Below, in pieces: positions 61,378 through 64,000 of a stretch of 64,000 nt of DNA. Positions within the stretch are counted from its first letter, which is position 1. Each line of letters begins with the position of its first letter. A program made the position numbers and the translations under genes. Under the pieces are notes generated by a model that saw only the letters and a program-made list of their open reading frames with translations, searched no databases and was not told the DNA's origin. Source of the DNA: Halapricum desulfuricans (GTDB taxonomy: Archaea; Halobacteriota; Halobacteria; Halobacteriales; Haloarculaceae); assembly GCF_017094505.1 (NCBI RefSeq), contig NZ_CP064787.1, positions 372,001 to 436,000 on the forward strand, read 5' to 3'.

Positions 61378-61749
61378 TGTTGTTAGATACTGTGTATTTC
61401 GGATCTACCGAGTGTTTGGACCCGCTGATCCTGATTTTGGTCTCACACAGTTCAGGGAACAAGTTGTGCTATATCGATATAATTCTTTGGCCTGGAACAA
61501 TCCAATAACTCTGTATCTCTTCTACACCTGGTAGCTTCATTCGCTATTACCGAACCAACGAGACTGTGATCTGGCGAGACGGATTACATGGGTATGTATG
61601 TAAAGATTACACTGCGGGTTATGTCACGGACAACACAGGCCGTCGTCCGGTAGTCCCCCACAGCTACCGTGGCAGCGAACGGGCCACAGAGACGGATTCA
61701 CCTGCTGTCCGGAAATAGTGGACACGTTCTATCAACACTGGTCCGACGA
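61378..61749. other. Gene-free interval
   Basis: 372 bases between the dehydrogenase start and the third IclR gene's stop. It holds the dehydrogenase promoter (AT-rich around 61465-61490), a short GTTC-AGG-GAAC dyad near 61451, and a 17-bp palindrome at 61707. No coding frame or mobile-element end was recognised. Confidence 0.5.
61707..61723. promoter_or_regulatory. 17-bp palindrome, IclR3 type, downstream of iclR3
   Basis: GTCCGGAAATAGTGGAC shares its ends and its right half (ATAGTGGAC/TTAGTGGAC) with the site at 62540. It lies 27 bases past the IclR3 stop. Confidence 0.45.
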
Positions 61750-62505
61750 TCAGGATAGCTTTGATCGGATCTCTTGAGCTGAACTAATGAGCAGTCCGGG
61801 AACGTCCTGCTCGAATCGCTTCCCGGACAGTGAGTCGGTCGGGCCGGTGACACAGAGTACTCCGTGTAGTTTCCCGTTCGTATCGGAGACAGCGGTCGCA
61901 ATACATCGAATCCCTGTTCGCCATTCCTCGCGATCGACCGCCCATCCCTGGGTGCGAATGTCCTCCAGTGACTCTCGCAGCTCCGCAGTCGTTTGCGTGT
62001 TCTCTGTACACGGTGTTCGCTCGGACTCAGAGAGAAGTGTCGTCGCTTCTTCGGGAGAGTGTGCCGCCAGGATAGCTTTTCCGGGAGCCGTGCAGTGTAG
62101 GGGCAGTACGTCACCGGCGGTGATTGCTGGTTCGTCGACATCCATCGCGGGTGCTGTGTATAGACACGTGAGTTGGTCGCGTTCAAACGTGAGTAGACTT
62201 GCGCTCAGACCAGTCGCGTCGGAGAGGTCCTCGGCGCGGGAGCGACCGACGTTGTACAGATCAAAGTGCGTGCGCGCCGCTGCCCCGATCTCTAGAAACC
62301 GGAGACTGGTTCTGTACGTTTGACCGTCCTTGATTACGTATCCTAGCTGAGTGAGCGCAGAGAGGTGGTTGTGGATTGAACTCCGGGAGTGATCCAGCTG
62401 ATCGACTACATCTGCGAGTGTCACGCCACCGGAATCGACGATCGCTTTCAAGACTCGGTGGCTAGTCTGGACCGCTTTGACGGGGGGGCTGTCGTCGGCT
62501 GTCAT
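61750..62505 (-). CDS. IclR-family transcriptional regulator 3
   Basis: 251 residues. Winged helix: VTLADVVDQLDHSRSSIHNHLSALTQLGYV. Effector domain: LPLHCTAPGKAILAAHS and RCIATAVSDTNGKLHGVLCVTG. It is directly downstream of the DgoD-like gene on the same strand and close to the FGGY kinase, so it probably controls the sugar-acid branch. A perfect 17-bp palindrome lies 35-51 bases upstream of its start. Confidence 0.85.
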   Translation of the reverse strand: MTADDSPPVKAVQTSHRVLKAIVDSGGVTLADVVDQLDHSRSSIHNHLSALTQLGYVIKDGQTYRTSLRFLEIGAAARTHFDLYNVGRSRAEDLSDATGLSASLLTFERDQLTCLYTAPAMDVDEPAITAGDVLPLHCTAPGKAILAAHSPEEATTLLSESERTPCTENTQTTAELRESLEDIRTQGWAVDREEWRTGIRCIATAVSDTNGKLHGVLCVTGPTDSLSGKRFEQDVPGLLISSAQEIRSKLS

Positions 62506-62539
62506 ACGATAGTGAATGATAGTTGTGCGTAAATATGTT

Positions 62540-62556
62540 GTCCACTATTAGTGGAC
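62540..62556. promoter_or_regulatory. 17-bp palindrome, probable IclR3 operator
   Basis: GTCCACTATTAGTGGAC is a perfect dyad with eight-base arms around a central T. It lies between the DgoD-like stop and the IclR3 start. It shares the ACTATTAGT core with the IclR1 site at 41611. Confidence 0.6.
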
Positions 62557-62567
62557 TCGTGTGGGTT

Positions 62568-63719
62568 TCACCATTCCCCAACGCTTCCGTCCTCGTGATA
62601 CCAGATCGGGTTCTGCCAGTCGACGTCCAGTTTTGCCTGTCGGCGAATATATTCCTCGCTGACACCGATACCGAGTCCTGGAGCGTTCGGGGCCCGAACG
62701 CGGCCGTCCTTGAAACCGAACACAGTCGGATCGTCCAAGTACGCCAGGAGATCGTTGTCTTTCGGTTCGTGAATCTCGAGGTCTTGTCCTTGCGCGAGGG
62801 CGTTCGGGCAGACCATGTCGAGTTGAAGGCAAGCTGCGAAAGCAACTGGGCCGAACGGCGAGTGCAGGGAGAGGCTAATATCGGCTGCTTCGGCGGCGTT
62901 CGCGATCTTTTTGACTTCCGAGATTCCGCCAGCACTCGATGGATCCGGCTGCACGACATCGACCAGCCGGTCCCCGATGAGATCCTGGAACGCCCACCGT
63001 GAGTAGAGCCGTTCGCCAGTTCCGAGCGGAGTCTTCGTGTGGGGTTCAACTTTCGGAAGTGCCTCCAGATGAGCTGGCCTGACCGGCTCTTCGTAGAACA
63101 GCGGTTCATATTCGTCGAGTTCCGCCGCGAGCCGCTTTGCTGTCCCCGTCCCAACCCGCCCACTGAAGTCGACGACGAGATCGATCTGCTCGCTGATTTC
63201 TTCACGCACGGCGGCGACGCGATCGCGTGCTTGACTGATCGTGTCGGGAGAGTTGAGTCGTTCGGTCTGCGCGACTGCTTCCATTTTGAGGATACTGTAC
63301 CCGTTCGCGACGGCAGTGGCTGCGGCGTCCCTGACGGCGGAAGCGGACTCGCCGCCGACCCACTGGTACACGTCGATATAATCACGTGCCCGACCGCCGA
63401 GCAGCTCATAGATGGGTGCGTCGAAGTACTTGCCCTTGAGATCCCACAGTGCCATATCGATTCCTCCGATCGCGCTCATGAGGATCGGACCGTCCCGGAA
63501 GTACTGCCCGCGATACATGGCCTGCCAGTGACGCTCGATCTCCAGCGGATCTTTGCCCAGCAGGTAGTGTTCCATGACCGTTTCAACGGCTGCAATCGTC
63601 GCTTTCGAATGGCCAGCCAGCGTCGCTTCGCCCCATCCAATCAGTCCAGTGTCCGTTTCGAGTCGGAGAAAGACCCATCGAGGCGGGACGGAGAACACCT
63701 CGTAGTCTGTAATTTCCAT
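62568..63719 (-). CDS. Enolase-superfamily sugar-acid dehydratase (DgoD-like)
   Basis: 383 residues from the ATG giving MEITDYEVFSVPPRWVFLRL; an upstream in-frame start would cross the promoter. It aligns along its whole length with E. coli galactonate dehydratase. Metal ligands are D184, E210 and E236, and the His base is H286 in LHSPFGP. The second catalytic His of DgoD (DFHGRV, residue 185 there) is replaced by Ser (S186 in DFSGRV). It probably dehydrates an aldonate to a 2-keto-3-deoxy acid, with altered substrate or stereochemistry. It is divergent from an FGGY kinase. Confidence 0.83.
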   Translation of the reverse strand: MEITDYEVFSVPPRWVFLRLETDTGLIGWGEATLAGHSKATIAAVETVMEHYLLGKDPLEIERHWQAMYRGQYFRDGPILMSAIGGIDMALWDLKGKYFDAPIYELLGGRARDYIDVYQWVGGESASAVRDAAATAVANGYSILKMEAVAQTERLNSPDTISQARDRVAAVREEISEQIDLVVDFSGRVGTGTAKRLAAELDEYEPLFYEEPVRPAHLEALPKVEPHTKTPLGTGERLYSRWAFQDLIGDRLVDVVQPDPSSAGGISEVKKIANAAEAADISLSLHSPFGPVAFAACLQLDMVCPNALAQGQDLEIHEPKDNDLLAYLDDPTVFGFKDGRVRAPNAPGLGIGVSEEYIRRQAKLDVDWQNPIWYHEDGSVGEW

Positions 63720-63805
63720 ATTGGAGTAACAATGGGGCTCACCTTGTAGATTGTGCGCACTGATTCGAGGTGTGCGGAAGAATGTATTCACAGGAAACAC
63801 AAACA

Positions 63806-63814
63806 TTTATATAC
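63806..63814 (+). promoter_or_regulatory. TATA box of the FGGY kinase gene
   Basis: TTTATATAC lies about 36 bases upstream of the ATG at 63846; a GGTGA Shine-Dalgarno-like stretch is about ten bases before the ATG. Confidence 0.5.
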
Positions 63815-63845
63815 TTGATTATCGATCATTAGGGTGAGTGTTCCA

Positions 63846-64000
63846 ATGACAGACGTACTCATCGGTGTCGACGCTGGCACGTCGATGATTAAGGCGGTAG
63901 CATACTCGACAGAAGGGCGTCCCCTGTACAAGAGCAGTCGCAAGAACGAGGTTTTGCGTCCGGAGTCCGGGTGGCGCGAGCAGGACATGGATGACACGTG
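63846..64000 (+). CDS. FGGY-family carbohydrate kinase (3' partial)
   Basis: Only the first 51 residues are visible: MTDVLIGVDAGTSMIKAVAY, then RPESGWREQDMDD. The GVDAGTS phosphate-binding motif is characteristic of the FGGY kinases (xylulokinase, gluconokinase, glycerol kinase), and the Glu-Gln-Asp segment follows at the usual place. It would phosphorylate a sugar, ketose or sugar acid made or imported by this branch. The substrate cannot be set from this fragment. Confidence 0.8.
   Translation, partial: MTDVLIGVDAGTSMIKAVAYSTEGRPLYKSSRKNEVLRPESGWREQDMDDT

Noticed and set aside
61378-61749. Insertion-sequence remnant in the gap before iclR3
   Set aside because: No terminal inverted repeats, target duplication or transposase fragment could be seen.

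Overview
The window is from a haloarchaeon. It is GC-rich, its proteins are acidic (rich in Asp and Glu), and it carries family signatures largely confined to Halobacteria: Bat-type HTH regulators, Tat-exported lipoproteins with Asn-Gly linkers, a MobB-MoaE fusion, class I LysRS and an archaea-specific SMC-related protein. Several molybdenum respiratory enzymes next to a sugar-utilisation island suggest a saccharolytic, anaerobically respiring haloarchaeon of the Halapricum, Halorhabdus or Halomicrobium kind. That placement is an inference, not a measurement.

Left part (1-28.5 kb). Three molybdopterin-enzyme modules occur here. The first is the 3' end of a tetrathionate-reductase-like catalytic subunit with its TorD chaperone (1-3923). 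The second is a minus-strand set (10060 to 4090): Bat-like regulator, small conserved protein, Mo catalytic subunit, four-cluster ferredoxin, small membrane protein, cytochrome b and TorD chaperone. The third is a plus-strand DMSO-reductase-like set dmsR-E-A-B-C-D (21834-27896), with a further Bat-like regulator convergent to it. Between the modules lie housekeeping genes (thiL, an S2P protease, pyrH, lysS, an Mrp ATPase) and two molybdenum-cofactor genes (a mobB-moaE fusion and moaA). A heliorhodopsin gene (28833-29642) follows.

Middle (29.7-34.8 kb). A DHH exonuclease, an MFS transporter, a Gfo/Idh/MocA oxidoreductase and an orphan membrane protein, with one sizeable gene-free gap.

Right part (34.9-64 kb). 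A carbohydrate island holds two complete sugar ABC importers, an MCP-like sensor lacking the kinase-contact tip, a sulfatase, a GH4 and a GH27 alpha-galactosidase, a GH42 beta-galactosidase, and galK, galT and a galE-like epimerase for the Leloir pathway. It ends with a sugar-acid branch: a 2-hydroxyacid dehydrogenase, a DgoD-like dehydratase and the start of an FGGY kinase. Three IclR regulators are each accompanied by 17-bp palindromes of the same GT-C...G-AC design but different arms, and the IclR2 type recurs in the galT/galE divergent region. An orphan archaea-specific SMC-related gene sits between galE and the sugar-acid genes.

Three copies of a 77-80-bp palindromic repeat are dispersed in intergenic DNA (3942, 21565, 34003). 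No rRNA, tRNA, CRISPR array or transposase gene was recognised.
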